64,000 nt of DNA from Phenylobacterium sp. (GTDB lineage Bacteria; Pseudomonadota; Alphaproteobacteria; Caulobacterales; Caulobacteraceae), in NCBI RefSeq assembly GCF_013822795.1, contig NZ_PNLB01000001.1, positions 248,001-312,000 on the forward strand, read 5' to 3'. Under the pieces are notes generated by a model, which had not been told where the DNA came from, ran no database searches, and was given only the letters and a program-made list of their open reading frames with translations. This document shows positions 16,792 through 24,084 of this stretch, one piece after another (positions within the stretch are counted from its first letter, which is position 1; each line of letters begins with the position of its first letter). The translations under genes and the position numbers were made by a program.

Positions 16792-17541
16792 ATGAAGCGC
16801 TTGCTGTTGGGATTGGCCGTCGCGTCGTGGGGCATGGCGTGCGCGAGCGTCGCAAGCGCGGCGACCTTGGTCTTCGATGTATCGGTCGACGAGCGGCGCG
16901 GTGTGGGGGGTGTTGATCCGTCGTGCTCGCCGTTTCACTTCCAGCAAAACTGGGAAGTCGCCCCAAACCCTGGCTTCTTCCAGGCCAGCAATGGTCCGGG
17001 TCATACGGCCTATATGCACTATGACTTCGGGACGGGCGCGCCCGGGTACTCGCCGCTGACCGCTCCCATCATGGACCTTGTGGGACTAACCGGACCCCAC
17101 AGTTCGTCGTATGGTGTGACAAAGACCTTTGAATACGATGGCGTATCTGCGCCCGTCGGATCGTTCACCTTTTCGATTGGAGATGAGGTCAGGACGTCCG
17201 TTGATCTGGGCGGCGGGAAGTTCCTTGAAAAGTACTACATCCGGGCGATGAGCGGGCATGGCGCCTACCCGATCGACGACACGGGTTTGCTGGACGAAGC
17301 AGGGGTCGCGCGGCTGCTCATGCATGCCGGGCCTCTCTACTGGGTCGAGTGGGGGAGCGCCTCGATCCACGACACGGTGACGGGGACCTACAACCCGGTC
17401 GCACAGGTCAACTACTTCGGGACGGCCCAGTTCGTGGGTCTGGCGAGCCCGGTTCCCGAGCCGACGACCTGGGCGTTGCTGATCTGCGGGTTTGGCGCAA
17501 TGGGCGCGTGCTTGCGCCAGCGCAGGTCCAGCGCGGCTTGA
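16792..17541 (+). CDS. PEPxxWA-CTERM sorted exported protein of unknown function
   Basis: 249-residue secreted protein. The second of two adjacent ATGs (16792) is chosen because it is five bases from the GGGGAG ribosome site. It has a signal peptide (MKRLLLGLAVASWGMACASV) and a C-terminal sorting signal VPEPTTWALLICGFGAMGAC followed by Arg-rich LRQRR, the PEPxxWA-CTERM form found in alphaproteobacteria, which is recognised by exosortase-type enzymes. The mature part between (about residues 24-218) is predicted beta-rich and shows no family motif. Two more PEPxxWA-CTERM proteins occur in this window; no exosortase gene does. Confidence 0.85.
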   Translation: MKRLLLGLAVASWGMACASVASAATLVFDVSVDERRGVGGVDPSCSPFHFQQNWEVAPNPGFFQASNGPGHTAYMHYDFGTGAPGYSPLTAPIMDLVGLTGPHSSSYGVTKTFEYDGVSAPVGSFTFSIGDEVRTSVDLGGGKFLEKYYIRAMSGHGAYPIDDTGLLDEAGVARLLMHAGPLYWVEWGSASIHDTVTGTYNPVAQVNYFGTAQFVGLASPVPEPTTWALLICGFGAMGACLRQRRSSAA

Positions 17542-17572
17542 GTCAGGTTCGGCGGCGGGGCGAAACGCTCTG

Positions 17573-18412
17573 ATGGCCTTCCAACCGTTCGGATACGCCG
17601 TCGACATCCGATCTCAGATGACGCCGCGCGCCGTGCGAAGCGCGATCCGTCGTCGCTGGAGGGGATGGTTCGATCCGATCGACGGCTCGCGCGGCTGGAT
17701 GATTGGTCCATTCATTTGCCTCTGGCGTTCGGCGCTCGACAGTCGAGGGCCGATCCTGTTGGCCGTGATCTCCAGCGACGGTTTCGGGAGCAGGATTTCG
17801 GGGCGGGCCGGCTCTGACCTGAACGGGATCGCACTGATGGTCCTGCTCGGCCCAGCGATCTTGATCAGCATGATCGGCGCGGTGCAGGCCGGGCAAGGTA
17901 CGACCACCTGGGCGGTGGGCTGGGGCATCGTCCTGATGCTGGGCTTGGGCTTGACGCTCTGGTGGGGGCACGCCGATCGCCGCGAGGCCGAGCCGCTTGT
18001 TCGATTTCTGACTGATGTGGTCACCGTGTCCGGCCAGTCCGCGCGGATGAGCCGGCTTCTGGAGGACGCCGCCATCGACATCACGCTCGATGTCGATGGA
18101 CACAGACGAAAAGGGCCGGTGACGGCGGCGACTCTCTACGACCATTTGCTCGAGATGGCGGATGGCGGCGTCCTGATCCTCGAGCGGCGCTCGGAGGTCT
18201 GCATGCAGGCGACCGCGCGCGATGGCGGCTTCGCCCTGGAGAAGCGCGAGGGCGGTCGACGGGAGCATTTCCGTGCGGTGAGGTCGGGCATGCCGCCGGG
18301 CGGCGGCGACAGGCTCCTTTTCTCCTTTGAGGAGGCGGTCGACGCGTGCCTCGACTACGCGGAGGGCGGTGCGGTTCCGAGCACCGTTGGTTGGGAGCCG
18401 ATGAAGCCATGA
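17573..18412 (+). CDS. Membrane protein of unknown function
   Basis: 279-residue protein not recognised. The start at 17573 (MAFQPFGYAVDIRSQ) is chosen because residues before it read into the tail of the previous gene. Two hydrophobic segments are visible: GIALMVLLGPAILISMIGAV and WAVGWGIVLMLGLGLTLWW, about residues 85-140. A soluble C-terminal half follows, beginning with DRREAEPLVRFL and ending FEEAVDACLDYAEGG. This looks like a small membrane anchor plus a cytoplasmic domain. It starts 31 bases after the PEP-CTERM gene on the same strand and may share its transcript. Confidence 0.65.
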   Translation: MAFQPFGYAVDIRSQMTPRAVRSAIRRRWRGWFDPIDGSRGWMIGPFICLWRSALDSRGPILLAVISSDGFGSRISGRAGSDLNGIALMVLLGPAILISMIGAVQAGQGTTTWAVGWGIVLMLGLGLTLWWGHADRREAEPLVRFLTDVVTVSGQSARMSRLLEDAAIDITLDVDGHRRKGPVTAATLYDHLLEMADGGVLILERRSEVCMQATARDGGFALEKREGGRREHFRAVRSGMPPGGGDRLLFSFEEAVDACLDYAEGGAVPSTVGWEPMKP

Positions 18413-18473
18413 CGCCGACCGGCGTCGTCCTGTCGGCGCAGGACGTCACCGGGCCGCCGCCTAGCAGCCCGCG

Positions 18474-19217
18474 CTAGGCCGTCGCGGCGACGCCCCGCGC
18501 GCGGCGCAGGCCGACGCCGGCGCCAAGGAAGCCGACGATCATCAGCGCCCAGGTCGCGGGCTCCGGGACTGGGGAGGCGAGGCCCGTGACCTGCTCCAAC
18601 CGTACGTCGTCGAGCAGCACGTCCCAGGCGTTGCCGTTTCCGGTTCCGTTGAGCCGCAGGGTGTAGGCGCCTGGGGCGAGCGCGGCGCTCCAGGTCTTCT
18701 GCGACCAGGTGCGGGCGCCGTCCTCGTGGGTGAACAGGCCCGACTGGGCGACCACGTTCTGGCCGGCGTCGAGGACCTGGACCTGCAGGGTCGAACCGTT
18801 GAAGCCGGACTCCACGCCCATGGCGACCGCGAAATCGAAACCGGTGGCGCCGGCGCCCAGCACGAAGTCCTGCGAGATCGAGTTGAAGAGGGTGACGCCG
18901 CCCAGCGGCGACCAGTTCAGCGACAGGAACTGCGAGCCCTCGGCGGCGGCAGCCGGGACCAGCGAGTAGACGACCGGGGCCCGGTAGAGGTCCGACACGG
19001 TCGGATCGCCGAGCACCCAGCCGGGCACGTACTGAGCGGCGACGGCTGGGGCGGGGTAGTGCTGGATGTGTCCGCCGGGGGCGTAGCTGTCGTAGTAGAA
19101 CGGCTGGGTCGGGGTCGCTTCGAAGCCGCCGTTGACGAGAAGATTGGCGGCGAGAGCAGGTCCCGCCGGAACCAGAGCCGCGGCGATGGCGGCCAGATAC
19201 TTGAAGGACAAGGTCAT
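18474..19217 (-). CDS. PEPxxWA-CTERM exported protein, DUF642-like
   Basis: 247-residue secreted protein. The ATG at 19217 has a good ribosome site (CAGGAG) and opens signal peptide MTLSFKYLAAIAAALVPAGP. The mature N-terminus ANLLVNGGFEATP and the closing DVLLDDVRLEQV are typical of carbohydrate-binding-like jelly-roll domains of the DUF642/CBM4 type. The C-terminus has the anchor VPEPATWALMIVGFLGAGVG with LRRAR. It is convergent with the preceding membrane-protein gene and divergent from the AraC-type regulator at 19342, which is a candidate controller. Confidence 0.85.
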   Translation of the reverse strand: MTLSFKYLAAIAAALVPAGPALAANLLVNGGFEATPTQPFYYDSYAPGGHIQHYPAPAVAAQYVPGWVLGDPTVSDLYRAPVVYSLVPAAAAEGSQFLSLNWSPLGGVTLFNSISQDFVLGAGATGFDFAVAMGVESGFNGSTLQVQVLDAGQNVVAQSGLFTHEDGARTWSQKTWSAALAPGAYTLRLNGTGNGNAWDVLLDDVRLEQVTGLASPVPEPATWALMIVGFLGAGVGLRRARGVAATA

Positions 19218-19341
19218 TTGCTCCTGAACGGTTCGTCCGGTTGAGCTTGTTCTAGGAGCGAGCGTCGCGAGCACTTTGTAGAAATTCGCCAATCGGCGCA
19301 GGCGACGTTGAACGGGGCCGGATCGGCGCCTAAGCTTGCCC

Positions 19342-20229
19342 ATGATCAGTCGGGCGGATCTGATGGAAGACCCCCAGCCACCTGCGCCGCAGGTCCGGTT
19401 CTATCCGCCGAGGCCAAGCCTGCGCGGCCTGATCACCGCCTATTACTTTGTCGAGGTGCCGGCCGGAGCGCACCTTGATCACCTGCATCCGGAGTGGGCC
19501 AATGTTCGGTTCGTCATCGACGGCGACTGGAGCTGGCGGTTGAGCGAGGACGCGCCGTGGTTCGCCGCCCCGGCCGGGCTGTGGGGGCCGACCGACCGCA
19601 CCGGGACCATCCGCACCGACGGCGGCCTGGTGATCGGCTTTGGGCTGACGCCGCTGGGCTGGAGCCGGCTGATCGGCGAGAGCGCCGAGCCCTACGCGAA
19701 TGCGGCGGTCGATTTTGGGGAGCTCTGGGGATCGGCGGCGGGCGAGATGCTCGTCGACCTGCTCGAGCGATCCGACGATGCGGCGCGGGTGGCGGTGCTG
19801 GAGGCGCGGCTGGAGGCCCGCGCGGCGGCCGCGCCGATCGTCGATCCGGCGGTGCAGCGGGCGGCCAATGCGCTGTTCACCGGTGATCTTCGCAACATCG
19901 CCGTGTTCGCAGGGCAGGCCGGGGTCTCGACCCGGACGCTCGACCGGCTGTGCCGCCGGGTGTTCGGCTTTGCGCCCAAGCGGCTGCTGCGCCGCCAGCG
20001 GTTCCTGCGCACCCTGGAGCAGATCGGCGGTCAATTGGACCGGCCGCTGAACACCCTGCTCGACGAAGGCTATGTCGACCAGGCGCACTTCACCCGCGAG
20101 TTCCGCGCCTTCATGGGGATGACGCCGAGCGCCTACTACAACCTGCCGCGGGAGGTGCTGCGCCGCGCCGCCGAGAGCCGGCGCGCAGTCATCGGCCAGC
20201 CGTTGCAGGGGTTGCACGGGCATGCGTGA
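19342..20229 (+). CDS. AraC-family transcriptional regulator
   Basis: 295-residue regulator. ATG at 19342 is preferred to a TTG six bases upstream. The N-terminal sensing domain begins PPRPSLRGLITAYYFVEVPA, as in regulators with a DUF6597-type N-terminus, and the C-terminal AraC DNA-binding domain (about residues 170-275) has two helix-turn-helix units: IAVFAGQAGVSTRTLDRLCR and LDEGYVDQAHFTREFRAFMG, followed by the family signature TPSAYYN. The ligand is unknown. It faces away from the DUF642-like PEP-CTERM gene and is convergent with the HxlR gene. Confidence 0.92.
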   Translation: MISRADLMEDPQPPAPQVRFYPPRPSLRGLITAYYFVEVPAGAHLDHLHPEWANVRFVIDGDWSWRLSEDAPWFAAPAGLWGPTDRTGTIRTDGGLVIGFGLTPLGWSRLIGESAEPYANAAVDFGELWGSAAGEMLVDLLERSDDAARVAVLEARLEARAAAAPIVDPAVQRAANALFTGDLRNIAVFAGQAGVSTRTLDRLCRRVFGFAPKRLLRRQRFLRTLEQIGGQLDRPLNTLLDEGYVDQAHFTREFRAFMGMTPSAYYNLPREVLRRAAESRRAVIGQPLQGLHGHA

Positions 20230-20236
20230 AGCGGAC

Positions 20237-20728
20237 TCAGGCGCGGCCGAACTCGGCGGCGCGCTGCTGGCGCTCTTCGATGTAGGCCGGGTTGGGCCAG
20301 GGCTGGGCTTCGCCCCATGGGACGGTCATGGCGCATTTCGGGCAGCGGTAGTCCAGGTCGAGCTCGGTGCTGCAGGCGCGGTGGAACATGCGCACGGCCA
20401 GGCCCTCGTCCGGGGTCTTGCACCATTTCTCGCCCCAGGCGCGCAGGGCCAGGATCACCGGCATCAGATCGCGGCCCATCTGGGTCAGGCGGTACTCGTA
20501 GCGCAGCGGCCGTTGGGAATAGGCTTGGCGCTCGACCAGGCCGTCGGCCTGCAGGCGCTTGAGGCGGGCGGTCAGCAGCTGCGGCGTGGCGCCGGTCTGG
20601 GCCTGGAGGTCGTGGAAGCGCGAGAGACCCATGAACAGCTCGCGGATGACCAGCAGCGACCAGCGGTCGCCCATCAGGTCGGTGGAGCGGGCGATCGGGC
20701 AGAGGGTGGGGTGTTCCAGCGCGCGCAC
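20237..20728 (-). CDS. HxlR-family winged-helix regulator
   Basis: 163-residue regulator of the HxlR (MarR-like) type. It starts with GTG at 20728, just before the conserved TLCPIARSTDLMGDRWSLLV block; then RFHDLQAQTGATPQLLTARLKRLQADGLVER forms the winged helix and the family ending RYEYRLTQMGRDLMPVILAL follows. About 50 extra C-terminal residues contain a CPKC motif (YRCPKCAMTVPWG) with Cys residues that could bind metal or sense redox state. It is divergent from the FAD oxidoreductase gene, and two dyads lie in the shared region. Confidence 0.92.
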   Translation of the reverse strand: MRALEHPTLCPIARSTDLMGDRWSLLVIRELFMGLSRFHDLQAQTGATPQLLTARLKRLQADGLVERQAYSQRPLRYEYRLTQMGRDLMPVILALRAWGEKWCKTPDEGLAVRMFHRACSTELDLDYRCPKCAMTVPWGEAQPWPNPAYIEERQQRAAEFGRA

Positions 20729-20758
20729 TCCTGTCTCGGCTCCACACTAGTCGGGTCG

Positions 20759-20797
20759 CTATGAAGTTCATAGGCGATTGACACTATGATTATCATA
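20759..20797. promoter_or_regulatory. Paired dyads and -35-like box between hxlR-type and FAD oxidoreductase genes
   Basis: Two perfect inverted repeats with a single central base: CTATGAA-G-TTCATAG (20759-20773) and TATGAT-T-ATCATA (20785-20797). Their centres are 25 bases apart. Both contain the TATGA half-element. A consensus TTGACA (20778-20783) sits between them. This is the arrangement expected of a divergent promoter controlled by the adjacent HxlR protein, though binding is inferred. Confidence 0.55.
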
Positions 20798-20864
20798 CTA
20801 ACAGATGGCGCCCGAAGAAACCGAGGCGCCGAAGCGCGCCCGGGGGCAAGCAGGGAGCGGAGCC

Positions 20865-22691
20865 ATGGGCCAGTCGTCGGGAATCCTGATCGAGGCGGAG
20901 GACTTCGCCGACCATGGCGGCTGGGTGCTGGACTCCCAGTTCGAGGCGCAGATGGGCTCGCCCTATCTGCTGGCGCACGGGCTGGGCAAGCCGGTGGCCG
21001 ATGCGACGACGCGCGTCGAGATCGCGCAGGCCGGGGAGTACGAGGTGTTCGTGCGGACCCGCGACTGGGCCGCACCGCACAATCCGGGGCGGTTTTCGCT
21101 GTCGATCGACGGCGTGGTGCTGGAGGCTGCGTTCGACGCCCCCGAGTGGAGCTGGCAGTCGGCGGGCAAGGTGACGCTGGCCAAGGGCGAGACGGCGCTG
21201 GCGCTGCATGACCTGACCGGCTTCGACGGGCGCTGCGACGCGATATTTCTCAGCCGCGACGGCACGGTCCCGCCCAACGAGGCAGGCCCAGCCGGCCGGG
21301 CGTGGCGCAAGACGATGCGCGGCCTGCCGGCCGATCCGGTCGACGGCGGCGCGTACGACGTGGTGGTGGTCGGCGGCGGGGTCGCCGGCTGCGCGGCGGC
21401 GCTGACCGCGGCGCGGCTGGGCCAGAAGGTGGCGCTGATCCACGACCGGCCGGTGCTGGGCGGCAACGCCAGCAAGGAGATCGGGCTGATGCCGCGCGGC
21501 ACGCAGGGCAAGCTGCTGTTGGAATTGGCGGCGCGGACCCCGGACGGCGACCTGGCGGCGCTGTCGCTGCTGCAAGCCGAACCGACGGCCAACGTGTTCC
21601 TCGAGCACCGGATCATCGCCGCCGAGCGGGTGGGCGACAGGATCGTCAGCGTCGACGCGGTGCAGGCCAAGGGCGAGGCGGAGACGCGCTTCAGGGGCAA
21701 GATGTTCATCGACACCAGCGGCGTGGCGATGCTGGGCGTGCTGGCGGGGGCGGAGACGCTGTTCGGTCGCGAGGCGCGCGCGGAATACGACGAACCCTAT
21801 GCGCCGGAAGTCGCCGACGACATGCACCACGGCAACACGCTGTTCTTCCGCACCAAGATGGCCGACCAGCCGGTTCCGTTCCCGGACGTGCCGTGGGCGA
21901 CCGAGATCTCGAAGGACTACGCCAATCTCAGCGGCCAGCTGACCCAGCCGGGCCAGGAGAACGGCGCCGGGCCGAACGCCAATCCCGACAACGCGACCTT
22001 CCAGTTCAGCGCCGATCCGAGCCAGGCCTGGATGATGCAGTTCCCGGCCACCCACTATTGGGAGTACGGCCAGTGGCTGGACCCCTACACCTCGGGCGAG
22101 CTGGTCCGCGACTACCTGATGCGGGCGCTCTACGGGACCTTCTCGAACGTCAAGAACGCGGACCGCGAGCAGTACGCCAACCTGGAGTTCGACTGGATGG
22201 CGTTCGTCGCCGCGCAGGGCGAGTTCCGGCGGTACAAGGGCGACCACGTCCTGACCGAGAACGATATCCGCGATCACACCCGCTACAACGACATGCTGGT
22301 CGCCAACGACGGGTTCTTCTGCATCCACTGCGCGTGGGGGCCGGGCGAGGGGAAGTACGACTTCCGCCTCAAAGACTGGATCATGGATGTCCGCGACCAA
22401 CAGCCGTACGGCATCCCGTTCCGCTGCCTCTACTCGGCCAACATCGACAACCTGCTGATGGCGGGAAAGCACATCAGCGTCACCCACGTGGCCGGCTCGT
22501 CGGTGAAGCTGATGGGCAACGGGGCGCAGCACGGGGTGGCGACGGCGGCGGCGGCGTTCCTGTGCAACGAGCACGGCACGACGCCGCGCGGGCTCTACGA
22601 CGCGCACCTGGACGAGCTGATCGGACTGGTCGACCGGCTGAACGGCCACGAGCATGCGCCCGGCGGTCGGTTCGTGGCCGTGCCGGGCTAA
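20865..22691 (+). CDS. FAD-dependent oxidoreductase with N-terminal carbohydrate-binding-like domain
   Basis: 608-residue protein. ATG at 20865 is preceded by GGAGCGGAG; an in-frame ATG at 20805 lies where the promoter boxes place the transcription start, so it is less likely. Residues 1-140 form a beta-rich domain starting ILIEAEDFADHGGWVLD, with GEYEVFVRTRDW, like CBM35/CBM6-type modules. From about residue 162 the FAD-binding motif YDVVVVGGGVAGCAAALTAA begins, with PVLGGNASKEIGLMPRG and the C-terminal FRCLYSANIDNLLMAGKHIS typical of the FAD_oxidored family often found in polysaccharide-degradation loci. No signal peptide is seen. Likely acts on a sugar or uronate; the reaction is unknown. 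Confidence 0.88.
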   Translation: MGQSSGILIEAEDFADHGGWVLDSQFEAQMGSPYLLAHGLGKPVADATTRVEIAQAGEYEVFVRTRDWAAPHNPGRFSLSIDGVVLEAAFDAPEWSWQSAGKVTLAKGETALALHDLTGFDGRCDAIFLSRDGTVPPNEAGPAGRAWRKTMRGLPADPVDGGAYDVVVVGGGVAGCAAALTAARLGQKVALIHDRPVLGGNASKEIGLMPRGTQGKLLLELAARTPDGDLAALSLLQAEPTANVFLEHRIIAAERVGDRIVSVDAVQAKGEAETRFRGKMFIDTSGVAMLGVLAGAETLFGREARAEYDEPYAPEVADDMHHGNTLFFRTKMADQPVPFPDVPWATEISKDYANLSGQLTQPGQENGAGPNANPDNATFQFSADPSQAWMMQFPATHYWEYGQWLDPYTSGELVRDYLMRALYGTFSNVKNADREQYANLEFDWMAFVAAQGEFRRYKGDHVLTENDIRDHTRYNDMLVANDGFFCIHCAWGPGEGKYDFRLKDWIMDVRDQQPYGIPFRCLYSANIDNLLMAGKHISVTHVAGSSVKLMGNGAQHGVATAAAAFLCNEHGTTPRGLYDAHLDELIGLVDRLNGHEHAPGGRFVAVPG

Positions 22692-22697
22692 AATGCT

Positions 22698-23684
22698 CTA
22701 GCGCGCCTCGACGGTGAGGTGCGCCAACTCGTGGACCGGGGCCAGGCGGCGGCGGACTTCGGCCGCGTCCAGGCCGCCGACCACGCTGACGATGGCGGCG
22801 TGCGCCTGCGGTCCGACGCGCCAGACGTGCAGGTCGCAGATGCGGACGTCGCCGGGTCCTTCGAGCAGCTCGCGGACCTCGGCGGCGACGTGCGCGTCGG
22901 TGGCGTCGAGCAGTACGCCGGCGGTGTCGCGCATCAGGGTCCAGGACCAGCGGCCGATCACCAGGGCGCCGACGATGCCCATGACCGGATCGAGCCAGAC
23001 CCAGCCGAGCAGCCGCCCGGCCAGCAGCGCCACGATCGCCAGGACCGAGGTCAGGGCGTCGGCCAGCACGTGCATGTAGGCCGAGCGCAGGTTGTTGTCG
23101 CCGCTCTGGTGGACGCCGTGATGGCTGTGGTCGTGGTGGCTGTGGTCGTGGTGATGATCGTGGCCGTGGTGATCGTGGGCATGATGGTCGTGGCCATGGC
23201 CGTGGTGATGGTGGCCGTGGCCGAGCAGCAGGGCGCTGACCAGGTTCACCGCCAGGCCGACGACGGCGACGATGGTCGCCTCGCCGAAGGCGACGGTGGT
23301 CGGCTCGAGCAGGCGCTTGACCGACTCCACCCCGATGCCGAGGGCGACCATGCCGAGCACCAGCGCCGAGGCGAAGCCGGCCAGGTCGCCGACCTTGCCG
23401 GTGCCGAAGCTGAACCGTTCGCTGCGGGCGTGCTTGCGAGCGTAGGCATAGGCCGCGGCGGCCACGCCGAGCGCGCCGGCGTGGGTGGCCATGTGGAAGC
23501 CGTCGGCCAGCAGCGCCATCGAGCCGGTCCAGTAGCCAGCGATGATCTCGGCGACCATCATCAGGGCGGTCAGGCCCACCACCCACAGCGTGCGCCGTGC
23601 ATGGTCGTCATGAGCCGCGCCGAGGAACACGTGGTCGTGGGCGAGGTCTTCGAGGTCGGCGGCGGTGGTCATGGGCGAGTTCAC
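22698..23684 (-). CDS. dmeF: Cation diffusion facilitator, Ni/Co efflux (DmeF-like)
   Basis: 328-residue inner-membrane proton-coupled metal exporter of the CDF family. It has six membrane segments, the metal-site region GSMALLADGFHMATHAGALG in helix 2, and HVLADALTSVLAIVALLAG in helix 5. A very His/Asp-rich cytoplasmic loop (about 40 residues, encoded near 23100-23220, such as GHGHHHHGHGHDHHAHDHHG) lies between helices 4 and 5, as in DmeF. The C-terminal cytoplasmic domain includes DLHVWRVGPQAHAAI. It may start with GTG at 23684, overlapping the regulator stop, or ATG at 23672. Together with the upstream RcnR-type gene it forms a metal resistance operon. Confidence 0.92.
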   Translation of the reverse strand: MNSPMTTAADLEDLAHDHVFLGAAHDDHARRTLWVVGLTALMMVAEIIAGYWTGSMALLADGFHMATHAGALGVAAAAYAYARKHARSERFSFGTGKVGDLAGFASALVLGMVALGIGVESVKRLLEPTTVAFGEATIVAVVGLAVNLVSALLLGHGHHHHGHGHDHHAHDHHGHDHHHDHSHHDHSHHGVHQSGDNNLRSAYMHVLADALTSVLAIVALLAGRLLGWVWLDPVMGIVGALVIGRWSWTLMRDTAGVLLDATDAHVAAEVRELLEGPGDVRICDLHVWRVGPQAHAAIVSVVGGLDAAEVRRRLAPVHELAHLTVEAR

Positions 23685-23956
23685 TTCGAATAGCGGCGGA
23701 TGGCGGCGATGACTTCGTCGGCGGCCTGGGCGCGGGCGGCGTCGTCAAGGCCGGGCGCGGCCACGTGCTCGCGCAGGTGGGCTTCGACCACCTCGTCCAA
23801 CAGGCCGTTGATGGCGCCGCGGGTGGCGGCGACCAGGTGCAGGGTGTCGGCGCAGGCGGCGTGGCCGGCGATCGAGCGTTCGATCGCCTCGACCTGGCCC
23901 GCGATGCGGCGGACGCGCTTGAGCAGCGCCTCGTTGTGGGAGGAGAGGTGAGCCAT
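23681..23956 (-). CDS. RcnR/DmeR-type Ni/Co-responsive repressor
   Basis: 91-residue all-helical repressor of the CsoR/RcnR family. The metal ligands of RcnR are all at the same positions: His3, Cys35, His60 and His64, which is the nickel/cobalt type rather than copper (CsoR) or formaldehyde (FrmR). Other family motifs: RVRRIAGQVEAIERSI and TRGAINGLLDEVVEAHL. It is four bases overlapped with the efflux gene downstream. The G-tract operator at 23960-23976 lies directly before its start codon and also supplies the G-rich ribosome site. Confidence 0.93.
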   Translation of the reverse strand: MAHLSSHNEALLKRVRRIAGQVEAIERSIAGHAACADTLHLVAATRGAINGLLDEVVEAHLREHVAAPGLDDAARAQAADEVIAAIRRYSK

Positions 23957-23959
23957 AGG

Positions 23960-23976
23960 ATACCCCCCTAGGGTAT
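23960..23976. promoter_or_regulatory. RcnR/DmeR-type operator
   Basis: ATACCC-CCCTA-GGGTAT: a C/G tract flanked by AT-rich inverted arms, the form known for RcnR and DmeR operators (a run of C or G flanked by an inverted TA-rich repeat). It is four bases upstream of the repressor start codon, so metal-free repressor would block its own operon. Confidence 0.8.
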
Positions 23977-24084
23977 ATGAAGTGTGTCGGCAAGCGGGGC
24001 TGTTGTAAGCGTCACCTTAACCTTACCACCCGACGTTGCGGTTGGCTGGCTCGCCGCCAGCCGTTTTCGTTGTCGCAGCAGTGG

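Noticed and set aside
18420..18470. Possible terminator hairpin (GTCCTG-TCGGCG-CAGGAC) between convergent genes
   Set aside because: Only a six-base stem without a T-tract; too weak to list as a terminator.
23100..23225. Low-complexity GTGGTC-rich tract that looks like a tandem repeat
   Set aside because: It encodes the His/Asp-rich metal-binding loop of the efflux protein, so it is explained by coding function.
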